Source: Afipia clevelandensis ATCC 49720
GTDB lineage: Bacteria; Pseudomonadota; Alphaproteobacteria; Rhizobiales; Xanthobacteraceae
Direction of reading: 5' to 3'
DNA length: 64,000 nt
Assembly (NCBI RefSeq): GCF_000336555.1
Contig: NZ_KB375281.1
Location: 2,298,030 to 2,362,029, forward strand
A program made the translations under genes and the position numbers. Of this stretch, positions 7,615 to 15,346 are shown in pieces. Each line of letters begins with the position of its first letter. Positions within the stretch are counted from its first letter, which is position 1. The notes beneath the pieces were generated by a model. The model ran no database searches, had not been told where the DNA came from, and saw only the letters and a program-made list of their open reading frames with translations.

Positions 7615-9735
7615 ATGGTTGATGTAACGGCAGGCCAGGGCAGCGCGGAGACAACGTCCGGATTTCCCAGCCTTAACGAAATCGGCGCCATCCTCAAACG
7701 CGGCGACCTTGCGCTGGCGTTCGGTGTTCTGACCATTCTGGTCGTCTTGATCTTGCCGCTTCCAGCGGTGGTGCTCGATCTGTTTCTGGCGATCTCCATC
7801 ACCTTGTCGATTCTGATCCTGATGACCGCCCTGTTCATTCAGGCGCCGCTGGAATTCTCGGCGTTCCCGACTGTGCTCCTGATCTCGACCATGCTGCGCC
7901 TGTCGCTCAACCTGGCGTCGACCCGCCTGATCCTCTCGCACGGCCACGAGGGCACCGCCGCCGCCGGCCACGTCATCGAGGCGTTCGGCAGCTTTGTGAT
8001 GGGCGGAAATTTCGTCATCGGCATCATTGTCTTCACGATCCTGATTATCGTGAACTTCGTGGTCATCACCAAGGGTTCGGGCCGCATCGCCGAAGTCGCC
8101 GCGCGCTTTCACCTCGACTCGATGCCCGGCAAACAGATGGCGATCGACGCCGATCTCTCCGCGGGCCTGATCGACGAAAAGACCGCGAAGCAGCGCCGCA
8201 AGGAACTTGAAGATGAAAGCGGCTTCTTCGGCGCCATGGACGGCGCCTCCAAGTTCGTGCGCGGCGACGCCATCGCGGGCCTGCTGGTGGTGTTCATCAA
8301 CGTGATCGGCGGCATCATCATCGGGGTTGCGCAGCAGGGCATGGGCTTCGCCGATGCCGCGCGCACCTACACCCTGCTTACGGTCGGCGACGGCCTTGTC
8401 ACGCAGGTGCCGGCGCTGATCGTCTCGACCGCAGCGGGCCTGCTGGTTTCCAAGGCCGGTGTCAGCGGTGCGGCTGACAAGGCCATGATGAAGCAACTGT
8501 CCGGCTATCCGCAGGCGCTCGGCATGTCGTCCGGCGTGATGCTGGTGCTGGCGCTTCTTCCCGGCATTCCCATGCTTCCGTTCCTTGTGCTGGGCAGTGG
8601 CGCCGGCTGGCTGGCATGGAAAGCCCGGAACCGGAAGCGGACCGTCAACGCCGAGGAGGCGCGCGAGGCAGCGGCACCGGCCGCAGCGGCAGCCGCCGAG
8701 GAACCGATCGCAAGCGCGCTCAAGATCGACGACCTGAAGATCGAACTCGGCTACGCACTGCTGCCGCTGGTGAACGGACCGGACGGCACCGATCGGCTGA
8801 CCGATCAGATCAAGGCGCTGCGCCGTTCGCTCGCCACCGAAATGGGCTTTGTCATGCCCGCCGTCCGCATTCTCGACAACGTGCAGCTCGAAGCCAACAC
8901 CTACGTCATCAAGATCAAGGAAGTGGACGCGGGCACCGGCCGCATCTGGGCCAACCAGTTCATGGTGATGGATCCATCCGGCAACCAGGTCACCATCCCC
9001 GGCACCCACACCACCGAACCGACATTCGGATTGCCCGCCACCTGGGTTGAGGCAGCGTTCAAGGAAGAGGCCTCGCTCAAGGGCTATACGGTGGTGGATT
9101 CCGCAACGGTCCTTTCCACACACCTCACCGAACTGCTCAAGAGCAACATGTCGGACCTCCTGTCCTACGGCGAGGTGCAGAAGCTGCTCAAGGATCTGCC
9201 GAAGGAACAGGGCGAACTGGTCAAGGACATCGTTCCAAACCAGATCACGGTCTCCGGCATCCAGCGCGTCCTGCAGCTTCTTCTGGCCGAACGCATCTCG
9301 ATTCGCGATCTCTCGACGATCCTCGAAGGCATCGCCGATGGCCTCGCCTTCTCGCGCAATCCATCGACGCTTGCCGAGCACGTCCGCGCCCGGCTGGCGC
9401 GGCAGATCTGCGCGCAGAATACATCCATGAATGGCTATCTGCCCCTGATCGCCCTCAGCGCCAAGTGGGAACAGGCCTTCGCGGAATCCCTGATCGGAAC
9501 GGGAGACGAACGCAGCCTCGCGATGCAGCCGTCGCGCCTGTCGGAATTCATGAGCCTTGTGCGCGACCGTTTTGAGCAGGCGGCCCGCGAGGGCGAAGCA
9601 CCCGTGCTGGTGACCTCGGCCGCGATCCGGCCATTTGTGCGCTCGCTGGTGGAACGATTCCGCGCCCAGACGACTGTCCTGTCGCAAGCGGAAATCCATC
9701 CTCGTGCCCGATTGAAAACGGTCGGAAGCGTCTAG
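7615..9735 (+). CDS. flhA: Flagellar biosynthesis protein FlhA
   Basis: FlhA is the inner-membrane export gate of the flagellar type III secretion system. It uses the proton gradient and docks chaperone-substrate complexes through its cytoplasmic domain. The 706-residue protein has about eight N-terminal membrane segments (roughly 30-330), the conserved FHIPEP-like region (PTVLLISTMLRLSLNLASTR; RFHLDSMPGKQMAIDADLSAG), and a cytoplasmic domain ending near VRPFVRSLVERF. The start is chosen because GGGGGAAG stands 8 bases before this ATG. A longer frame from 7483 has no ribosome site and an atypical N-terminus. A near-consensus CtrA box lies upstream. Confidence 0.94.
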   Translation: MVDVTAGQGSAETTSGFPSLNEIGAILKRGDLALAFGVLTILVVLILPLPAVVLDLFLAISITLSILILMTALFIQAPLEFSAFPTVLLISTMLRLSLNLASTRLILSHGHEGTAAAGHVIEAFGSFVMGGNFVIGIIVFTILIIVNFVVITKGSGRIAEVAARFHLDSMPGKQMAIDADLSAGLIDEKTAKQRRKELEDESGFFGAMDGASKFVRGDAIAGLLVVFINVIGGIIIGVAQQGMGFADAARTYTLLTVGDGLVTQVPALIVSTAAGLLVSKAGVSGAADKAMMKQLSGYPQALGMSSGVMLVLALLPGIPMLPFLVLGSGAGWLAWKARNRKRTVNAEEAREAAAPAAAAAAEEPIASALKIDDLKIELGYALLPLVNGPDGTDRLTDQIKALRRSLATEMGFVMPAVRILDNVQLEANTYVIKIKEVDAGTGRIWANQFMVMDPSGNQVTIPGTHTTEPTFGLPATWVEAAFKEEASLKGYTVVDSATVLSTHLTELLKSNMSDLLSYGEVQKLLKDLPKEQGELVKDIVPNQITVSGIQRVLQLLLAERISIRDLSTILEGIADGLAFSRNPSTLAEHVRARLARQICAQNTSMNGYLPLIALSAKWEQAFAESLIGTGDERSLAMQPSRLSEFMSLVRDRFEQAAREGEAPVLVTSAAIRPFVRSLVERFRAQTTVLSQAEIHPRARLKTVGSV

Positions 9736-10037
9736 TCCGGCACCGCTTCAAGAGCGAAGCACCTGCGGCATTCTGGCCACAGACAAGCCTTTCGTTAAAA
9801 AACGGAAATTTCTGTGCTGCGATGCAGCAAGACGAGTCCGTTTAATTAGCTGATTCTGCTGCAGAATCGGGAGTGGTTTACGGTCCTCTCGTTTGTTCAA
9901 GACATTTCACTCGTTTGTGAACGCCGCTTGGAAACGAATCCCTGCCAATCTAGTTGTTAGAGCGTGAGGCTTTGAACTCACGGGCTGGCGGACGCGACAA
10001 ACGTCTGACTGCATCGAAAAGGCGGCGGGAGGTTTGT
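9736..10037. other. 302-bp intergenic stretch with a GANTC palindrome
   Basis: No coding frame is supported here. It contains the 17-bp palindrome GATTCTGC-T-GCAGAATC at 9852-9868, which places two GANTC methylation sites in mirror positions, plus AT-rich blocks that could hold a promoter for the small gene at 10038. No strong -35/-10 pair could be picked by eye. Confidence 0.4.
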
Positions 10038-10247
10038 ATGAACCATTCGTTTTATAGTGCGGACCGCATGACACACTTGAAGATCGTTGTTGTGGCGCTC
10101 GTCGCCGCGATCGGTGTTGCCGGTCTGGGAATTTCTGCGCGCCTTGCGGACACCGGCTTTACACAGACGGCCCGCGCCACTGGTCCGGCGATCAAGGCGA
10201 ATAAGGCTGTTGTTCTCACAAGCTCGGAGCAGTCAGCGATCCGGTAA
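10038..10247 (+). CDS. Small single-span membrane or exported protein, unknown function
   Basis: A 69-residue protein with one hydrophobic segment (about residues 14-34, IVVVALVAAIGVAGLGISAR), then a short polar tail rich in Thr, Ala and Lys. The start has a good ribosome site (GGGAGG 6 bases before ATG). The longer frame from 9954 lacks one. I do not recognise a named family, though short proteins of this layout are common in Bradyrhizobiaceae. It stands alone between flhA and a strong terminator. The hydrophobic segment could be either a signal peptide or an anchor. Confidence 0.6.
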   Translation: MNHSFYSADRMTHLKIVVVALVAAIGVAGLGISARLADTGFTQTARATGPAIKANKAVVLTSSEQSAIR

Positions 10248-10334
10248 ATAAGGTTTTACGAATTCACAAGGCTCTCTTCCCCGCCCCCCGAAGTCGCCTT
10301 GTGATTGCTCAGAAGACCCCAAGTCTGAGACCAG

Positions 10335-10363
10335 AAAACGCCCGCTCCCCACGGGCGTTTTTT
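10335..10363. terminator. Strong rho-independent terminator
   Basis: A 10-bp stem (AAAACGCCCG / CGGGCGTTTT) with a 7-base loop ends in six T on the plus strand and a mirrored A run. It separates the small plus-strand gene from the convergent anti-sigma gene and can serve both. Confidence 0.85.
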
Positions 10364-10373
10364 GTTGCCTGCA

Positions 10374-11438
10374 TTAGCGCGGCAGTGCCGAAGCTGGCAG
10401 CGCGGGAACGCTCTCGATCAACTTGCCGGTATAGACAATCGGTCCTGTGGCGACGCCGGTCGGCGACCCGCCTTCCGGTTCGACGGTTACGGCATACGTC
10501 GCCTTGTTGATCGTGTCGCTGTCGTAGTCAGCGAGTCCGGGGCGAATGGTGAAGTCGCTGCCGCCGATCACGCCAAGCGAGCGCGGCCGCTGCAGCTTGT
10601 CGGAAACCAGCCACAACTCATAGCTCTTGCCGGGCGCAGGCGCGGCGCCGACCTTTCGTACAGTGAAGTTCTTCGTCTCCGTATCGACTGTGAGAATGAA
10701 GGCGGGCGCGGAAGGATTCTGCTGAAGGATTGCGACGAACTGCGCGGCCTGTGCGGACGCGGACGCAGGTGCCGGGACCTTGACTTCCACAACCTGGATC
10801 TGCGGCTTGATCCGCAGCTTCTCGGGCAGCAATTCCGGACGATAGGCCTGCAGCGCGATGACCGCGGCCAGCGAAGCCGCAACAGCGGTCATGAACCAGC
10901 CGAACGTTTGCGGAGCGTTATTGCGGCGGGCCAGCGGAACAACATTCGATGGCGCTTCGGCGACGGGCTCAGGCACGACATCGGGAGCCGTTGGCGCGGC
11001 CGGTGGCTCGGTCGTTGCAGCCGGCGTAATGGATTGCTCTGTGATTTCCGGCGCGCGCGGCTCGAGCAGCTTCGCCAGCATCGCGTCGTCCGGCTCGGTC
11101 GGCTCGATCGGCTTGGGCGCTTCCGGAGTGGAGGACAGGGTTTCCACCGGCGGCACCGCCACGGGCGGGGGTTCGGCGGGCTTCGGCTCCTCGACAACAA
11201 CAGGCTGCGGTCCGACAAGACCAAGCTCGGCGCTGATCTTGTCCCACAGATGCGGCGGCGGCTCGACCGGAGCGACCATCTGGTGCAACGGACCGAGCTT
11301 GCGATCCCACGCATCGACCACTTCCATGAAACCGTGGTCGACAATCATCATGGTTTCGACAAGCGCGCGCTCATCGGCGCTCAGGGTGCCGAGCGCATAT
11401 TCAGCCGCAAGCGCGATATGATCTTCGCTATAGTTCAT
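10374..11438 (-). CDS. Membrane-anchored anti-sigma factor, RskA family
   Basis: A 354-residue anti-sigma factor. Residues 1-60 form a zinc-less anti-sigma domain (ALAAEYALGTLSADERALVE, WDRKLGPLHQMV). A long proline/glutamate-rich linker covers about 75-165, a single membrane span lies near 180-200 (GWFMTAVAASLAAVIALQ), and the periplasmic RskA C-terminal domain has YELWLVSDKLQRPRSLGVI and YAVTVEPEGGSPTG. The family holds an ECF sigma factor at the membrane and releases it after regulated proteolysis. The gene starts 15 bases after the sigma gene stop, so the pair is one operon. The Pro-rich linker is unusually long. Confidence 0.88.
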   Translation of the reverse strand: MNYSEDHIALAAEYALGTLSADERALVETMMIVDHGFMEVVDAWDRKLGPLHQMVAPVEPPPHLWDKISAELGLVGPQPVVVEEPKPAEPPPVAVPPVETLSSTPEAPKPIEPTEPDDAMLAKLLEPRAPEITEQSITPAATTEPPAAPTAPDVVPEPVAEAPSNVVPLARRNNAPQTFGWFMTAVAASLAAVIALQAYRPELLPEKLRIKPQIQVVEVKVPAPASASAQAAQFVAILQQNPSAPAFILTVDTETKNFTVRKVGAAPAPGKSYELWLVSDKLQRPRSLGVIGGSDFTIRPGLADYDSDTINKATYAVTVEPEGGSPTGVATGPIVYTGKLIESVPALPASALPR

Positions 11439-11453
11439 CTCGATCCGACCCGA

Positions 11454-12002
11454 TTATCCCAGTCCCAGACAGCCGCGGATTTCGATCATGCTGCGCCTCA
11501 ACCACGTCTTGACCGTATTCAGGGGCGTATTGAATTTTTCGGAGAGTTGTTCGCGGCTCCATCCGTTGTAATAAGCCAGCAGCACCATCCTTTGCCGCTC
11601 GGGATCGAGCAGTCCGACACACTCCAGTATCCGCTTCAGTTCCTCGGTCATCTCCTTGCGCGCAAGCGGATCGGGCGTATCGGACGCCACTTCCATGGCC
11701 GCCGGTTCGTCCTCCAAAGAGGTCTCGCTACGCTTGCGTACGACATCAATGGCCCGATTGCGGACAATCGAAACCATCCAGGTAATGGGCGACGCCAGCG
11801 AGGCATTGAACTGTCCCGCGCTGTGCCAGATCTTGACGTAGGCTTCCTGGACGACTTCCTCCGCAAGATCCTGACGCCTCAAGATACGAAGGGCCACGCC
11901 AAAGAGTTTCGCGCGGGTGGCAGCATAAAGGCGCTCAAACGCAGCCTCGTCCCCCTTCGCAACCGATGCGAGCAGCCAGATCAACTCAGCCGGCGTCAGC
12001 AT
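11454..12002 (-). CDS. ECF sigma factor (RpoE/SigK-like)
   Basis: A 182-residue extracytoplasmic-function sigma factor. Region 2 covers about 15-85 (AFERLYAATRAKLFGVALRI, RQDLAEEVVQEAYVKIWHSA, ITWMVSIVRNRAIDVVRKR) and region 4 covers about 125-178 (LLDPERQRMVLLAYYNGWSR, EQLSEKFNTPLNTVKTWLRR). It directs RNA polymerase to a small regulon when freed from the RskA-type anti-sigma factor encoded just downstream. The stimulus is unknown. A direct repeat of CGTATCACA about 85-110 bases upstream of the start may be a control site. The pair is inserted among flagellar genes but nothing links it to motility functionally. Confidence 0.92.
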   Translation of the reverse strand: MLTPAELIWLLASVAKGDEAAFERLYAATRAKLFGVALRILRRQDLAEEVVQEAYVKIWHSAGQFNASLASPITWMVSIVRNRAIDVVRKRSETSLEDEPAAMEVASDTPDPLARKEMTEELKRILECVGLLDPERQRMVLLAYYNGWSREQLSEKFNTPLNTVKTWLRRSMIEIRGCLGLG

Positions 12003-12086
12003 AATCCCCTCAAAAAACGTCGCTCCGCCGTTCCCGGCAGGAATGGAAATCGAAATGGCGGTTTTGCCCGTTATCTTTCGCCCAGT

Positions 12087-12110
12087 CGTATCACATTAAG
12101 CCGTATCACA
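12087..12110 (-). promoter_or_regulatory. Direct repeat upstream of the ECF sigma gene
   Basis: CGTATCACA occurs twice, 15 bases start to start (TGTGATACG read on the minus strand), 85-108 bases before the sigma gene start. The spacing suits a dimeric activator or an upstream promoter element. The protein that binds it is unknown. Confidence 0.4.
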
Positions 12111-12194
12111 TCTTGCGGATATCCGGTCCAGTTCCCCGCCGGAGCAAGTACCACCGCAGACCTGAAATCGCTCAAATCGAGACCCGAAAAAGCA

Positions 12195-12219
12195 AAGCCC
12201 GGGCGGAAAGCCCGGGCTT
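12195..12219 (-). terminator. Terminator downstream of fliJ
   Basis: The perfect 10-bp stem AAGCCCGGGC / GCCCGGGCTT with a 5-base loop is followed on the minus strand by TTTGCTTTTT. It lies about 110 bases after the fliJ stop. Confidence 0.75.
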
Positions 12220-12327
12220 CATATCGCCGAAACAACTCACAAAAACCAGTGCGGCAAGGTCACACATCCAACACATGGCCACAGACTGCGGCGCACGGCG
12301 GCAGAACGGTAACCGGAGGTATTCGCC

Positions 12328-12747
12328 TCAGGCCATCGCGCCGATGCGCGAACGCATCAACCCGATGCTGTCAAGATCGGCCTGTTCGCGCGCACTTTCC
12401 TCGGCGCGCTCACGCGCCTGATCGCGCTCGTCGAGAAGCTCGACCTTCTTCAGTTCTTCAAACGCCTCGCCGAGCACGGCCTTGGCGTCCTCGAGCTGCA
12501 CACGCAGTTCATCCGCGGAGCGGGTCAGGTTTTCGCGGCGCTGGATTGCGGCCTTGGCGTAGGTGGGATAGGCGAAGTGCGTGGGATCGTTGATACCGGC
12601 GCGCTCCTGCTCATGCTGGATTTCTCGCTCGAGATCGACCGACATGCGCTGGAAGTCAGCAATCATGCCCTCGATCTGCGCGACCCTCCGGCGCTTCTCG
12701 TCGACCTGAAACTTCTTCAGGCGGATCAGCGTTTCACGTGACTTCAT
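12328..12747 (-). CDS. fliJ: Flagellar export protein FliJ
   Basis: FliJ is the small coiled-coil stalk of the flagellar export ATPase. It resembles the gamma subunit of F-type ATPases and links FliI to FlhA. The 139-residue protein is almost entirely helical and charged, starts MKSRETLIRLKKFQVDEKRR, and has heptad-like stretches through IEGMIADFQRMSVDLEREI and LRVQLEDAKAVLGEAFEELK. The start has GGGGAG upstream. A further in-frame ATG 51 bases earlier adds an unrelated peptide. It follows fliI on the same strand after 106 bp, the usual fliI-fliJ order. Confidence 0.88.
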   Translation of the reverse strand: MKSRETLIRLKKFQVDEKRRRVAQIEGMIADFQRMSVDLEREIQHEQERAGINDPTHFAYPTYAKAAIQRRENLTRSADELRVQLEDAKAVLGEAFEELKKVELLDERDQARERAEESAREQADLDSIGLMRSRIGAMA

Positions 12748-12853
12748 CGACTCATACTCCCCAGAAGTCCCAATCTGAAACCGGGACGGAACCGGCACCC
12801 CCCAAGGGCCCCTCCGGTCAAAACACAGGTGTCCGGATCATGGCGCGACAAAG

Positions 12854-14179
12854 TTAGCGTTCCGTTTCCACGGTCTGCAGGATTTGCTCCAATTGACGGT
12901 ATCCCTCCCCAATTCCGGTGGATTCGTCCTTGGCCTGCCGCAGGAAGGCTTCCAGCGGCTCATGCAGACGAATGGCCTCGTCCACCTCGGGGCTGGACCC
13001 GGCACGATAGGCGCCGAGCCGGATCAGTTCCTCCATGTCGGCGTAGGTGGCCATCACCTGCCGTGCCCGGGTGACGCTTGGATAGAAGGCCGGATCTGCA
13101 GATCGCGGCATGGTCCGGGAGACGGACTTCAGGATGTTGATGGCGGGATAGCGCCCGCGCTCGGCAATCGAGCGCTGCATCACGATATGGCCGTCAAGGA
13201 TGCCGCGCACCGCGTCCGCGACCGGCTCGTTGTGATCGTCGCCGTCCACCAGCACCGTGAAGATGCCGGTGATGGTGCCCTCGCCCATGCCCGGACCGGC
13301 GCGCTCCAGCAGCTTCGGCAATTCGGTGAACACAGTCGGCGTATAGCCCTTGGCCGTCGGTGGCTCGCCCGCGGACAAGCCGATTTCACGCTGCGCCATC
13401 GCAAAGCGCGTCACCGAGTCCATCATGCACATGACGTCCTTGTCCTCATCGCGGAAATACTCCGCGATGGCCAGGGTTAGATAGGCCGCCTGACGCCGCA
13501 TCAGCGCCGGCTCGTCGGAGGTCGCCACCACCACTACCGAGCGCGCCAGGCCTTCTTCACCAAGATCGTCCTGCAGGAATTCCTGCACCTCGCGGCCGCG
13601 CTCGCCGATCAGGCCGATCACCGAGACGTCCGCATCCACGTTGCGCGCCAGCATCGACAGCAGCACGGACTTGCCGACACCGGACCCGGCAAAGATACCC
13701 ATGCGCTGGCCGCGGCAGCAGGTGAGGAAGGTGTTGAGCGAGCGCACGCCAAGATCGAGCGGCGCGCCGACCCGCTTGCGCGAATGGGCCGGCGGTGGTG
13801 CATTCCGGTAGGACATTGGCGAAGGGCCTTGCACCAGCGGCCCCTTGCCATCGATCGGCTCGCCCATCGCATTGATGACGCGCCCGAGCCACGATGCCGA
13901 CGGGCGCACCTGGCTCGCCGCATTGGCGATCACCGCACGGCAGCCGCGCCGGACTCCTTCGAGTCCCGCAAACGGCATCACCACCGCGTTGTTGCCGGTG
14001 AAGCCGATCACCTCGCAGGGGATGAAACGGTTGGTGCCGGTCTCCACCACGATGCGCGCGCCGACCGACATCGCGTGAATGGGGCCGGCAATCTCCACCA
14101 TGAGACCGCGCACGCCGACAACGCGGCCATAAATATTGACGCCGTCGATGTCGGAGATCTGTTCCGCGAGGGCCTTCAT
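12854..14179 (-). CDS. fliI: Flagellar export ATPase FliI
   Basis: FliI is the cytoplasmic hexameric ATPase that energises and orders flagellar protein export. The 441-residue length is typical. It has an F1-beta-like N-terminal barrel, Walker [12 protein letters not shown] (about 161-171), [20 protein letters not shown], the Walker B region [20 protein letters not shown], and the [16 protein letters not shown] signature. It is transcribed away from ctrA, sharing a 367-bp intergenic region with a CtrA-like box 40-55 bases upstream of its start. Confidence 0.96.
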   Translation of the reverse strand: MKALAEQISDIDGVNIYGRVVGVRGLMVEIAGPIHAMSVGARIVVETGTNRFIPCEVIGFTGNNAVVMPFAGLEGVRRGCRAVIANAASQVRPSASWLGRVINAMGEPIDGKGPLVQGPSPMSYRNAPPPAHSRKRVGAPLDLGVRSLNTFLTCCRGQRMGIFAGSGVGKSVLLSMLARNVDADVSVIGLIGERGREVQEFLQDDLGEEGLARSVVVVATSDEPALMRRQAAYLTLAIAEYFRDEDKDVMCMMDSVTRFAMAQREIGLSAGEPPTAKGYTPTVFTELPKLLERAGPGMGEGTITGIFTVLVDGDDHNEPVADAVRGILDGHIVMQRSIAERGRYPAINILKSVSRTMPRSADPAFYPSVTRARQVMATYADMEELIRLGAYRAGSSPEVDEAIRLHEPLEAFLRQAKDESTGIGEGYRQLEQILQTVETER

Positions 14180-14218
14180 TGCGAAAACCTTAAGTTTCCG
14201 CGATTTCGCGGCATCCCC

Positions 14219-14234
14219 TTAACCCTGTGTTTAC
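14219..14234 (+). promoter_or_regulatory. Candidate CtrA box upstream of fliI
   Basis: TTAA-N7-TTTAC differs from the CtrA consensus TTAA-N7-TTAAC at one base. It lies 40-55 bases upstream of the fliI start in the fliI/ctrA divergent region. Confidence 0.45.
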
Positions 14235-14391
14235 CCGCATCGTTAATCATTGCGTCACTGTCTTTGATGACTGAGAGCGCTTGACCTTCAGAACGAAGGT
14301 GCGAGTCGCAGGAGTCGGTTAGGCCCGGCTCTTAATGTGGAACTTGAACGGCACGGGTACGAAAAGCTGCTTGCCCGCAATATCTTAGTGC

Positions 14392-14469
14392 GATTCGACA
14401 AAAATTGCACGATAGAGCTTGCAGAGACGAATCAGCTTTTGTTAACCATATGTCGTCAGGATCCGAATC
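14392..14469 (+). promoter_or_regulatory. Cluster of three GANTC (CcrM) sites in the ctrA promoter region
   Basis: GATTC at 14392, GAATC at 14429 and GAATC at 14465 all fall within 78 bp, 78-155 bases before the ctrA start. In Caulobacter, ctrA P1 is controlled by CcrM methylation of GANTC. The same logic is inferred here. Confidence 0.5.
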
Positions 14470-14546
14470 AGTTGTTCAAAGGCGTTTCCAGTGCCGCAAG
14501 TAGGCGGCCGGCCTGACGCCCGGAGCGGCGACTATAGGGGACTGGC

Positions 14547-15248
14547 ATGCGCGTATTGCTGATAGAAGATGACAGCGCCACTGCGCAGTCGATCGAGCTG
14601 ATGCTCAAATCCGAGAGCTTCAACGTCTACACGACGGATCTCGGCGAAGAGGGCATCGACCTCGGAAAACTTTACGATTACGACATCATCCTGCTCGACC
14701 TGAACCTTCCGGACATGTCCGGTTATGACGTTCTCAAGCAGTTGCGTGTCTCCAAGATCAAGACACCCATTCTGATCCTCTCCGGCCTTGCCGGCATCGA
14801 GGACAAGGTCAAGGGTCTCGGCGTCGGCGCCGACGACTACATGACCAAGCCTTTCCATAAGGACGAACTGGTCGCCCGCATCCACGCGATCGTCCGCCGT
14901 TCCAAGGGACACGCCCAGTCGGTCATCCAGACCGGCGATCTGGTGGTCAATCTCGACACCAAGACCGTCGAAGTCGGTGGCCAGCGCGTCCACCTGACGG
15001 GCAAGGAATACCAGATGCTGGAGCTGCTCTCGCTCCGCAAGGGCACCACCCTCACCAAGGAGATGTTCCTCAACCATCTCTACGGTGGCATGGACGAGCC
15101 CGAACTCAAGATCATCGACGTTTTCATCTGCAAGCTGCGCAAGAAACTTGCGAATGCTTCGGAAGGCCGTAACTTCATCGAGACCGTCTGGGGCCGCGGC
15201 TATGTGCTGCGCGAGCCACACGACGACGAGGTTCGCATTCCTGCGTAA
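14547..15248 (+). CDS. ctrA: Cell-cycle response regulator CtrA
   Basis: CtrA is the master OmpR/PhoB-type regulator of the alphaproteobacterial cell cycle, controlling division, motility and, in some species, replication. The 233-residue protein has a receiver domain with Asp8/Asp9, the phosphorylated Asp51 in [15 protein letters not shown] and Lys in [13 protein letters not shown]-binding winged helix follows (about 125-225) with [22 protein letters not shown] and WGRGYVL. The sequence [20 protein letters not shown] is characteristic of CtrA. It is phosphorylated via CckA and ChpT, and chpT is at 22853-23500. An intergenic GANTC cluster and a downstream terminator frame it as a single-gene unit. 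Confidence 0.97.
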   Translation: MRVLLIEDDSATAQSIELMLKSESFNVYTTDLGEEGIDLGKLYDYDIILLDLNLPDMSGYDVLKQLRVSKIKTPILILSGLAGIEDKVKGLGVGADDYMTKPFHKDELVARIHAIVRRSKGHAQSVIQTGDLVVNLDTKTVEVGGQRVHLTGKEYQMLELLSLRKGTTLTKEMFLNHLYGGMDEPELKIIDVFICKLRKKLANASEGRNFIETVWGRGYVLREPHDDEVRIPA

Positions 15249-15291
15249 TACGGGTTGTACCGGGGCCTGTACGGCCCCTCCTCCCAGACTG

Positions 15292-15319
15292 AACCCCCGC
15301 CGCAAATGGCGGGGTTTTT
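15292..15319 (+). terminator. Terminator after ctrA
   Basis: AACCCCCGCC pairs with GGCGGGGTT (one bulged base) and is followed by TTTTTG. A second GC-rich hairpin (GGGGCC-TGTAC-GGCCCC, 15262-15278) precedes it. Confidence 0.85.
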
Positions 15320-15346
15320 GTTTGTGCGGACCTGAATCCGCCGGGT

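Noticed and set aside
7444-9699. 751-residue minus-strand frame across flhA
   Set aside because: It is antisense to a clear flhA, low in hydrophobic order, rich in Arg/His/Gln as expected for a shadow of GC-rich coding DNA, and has no family match.
10362-12593. 743-residue plus-strand frame over the sigma/anti-sigma genes
   Set aside because: Both minus-strand genes under it have full family motifs. The plus-strand product is Arg-rich shadow sequence.
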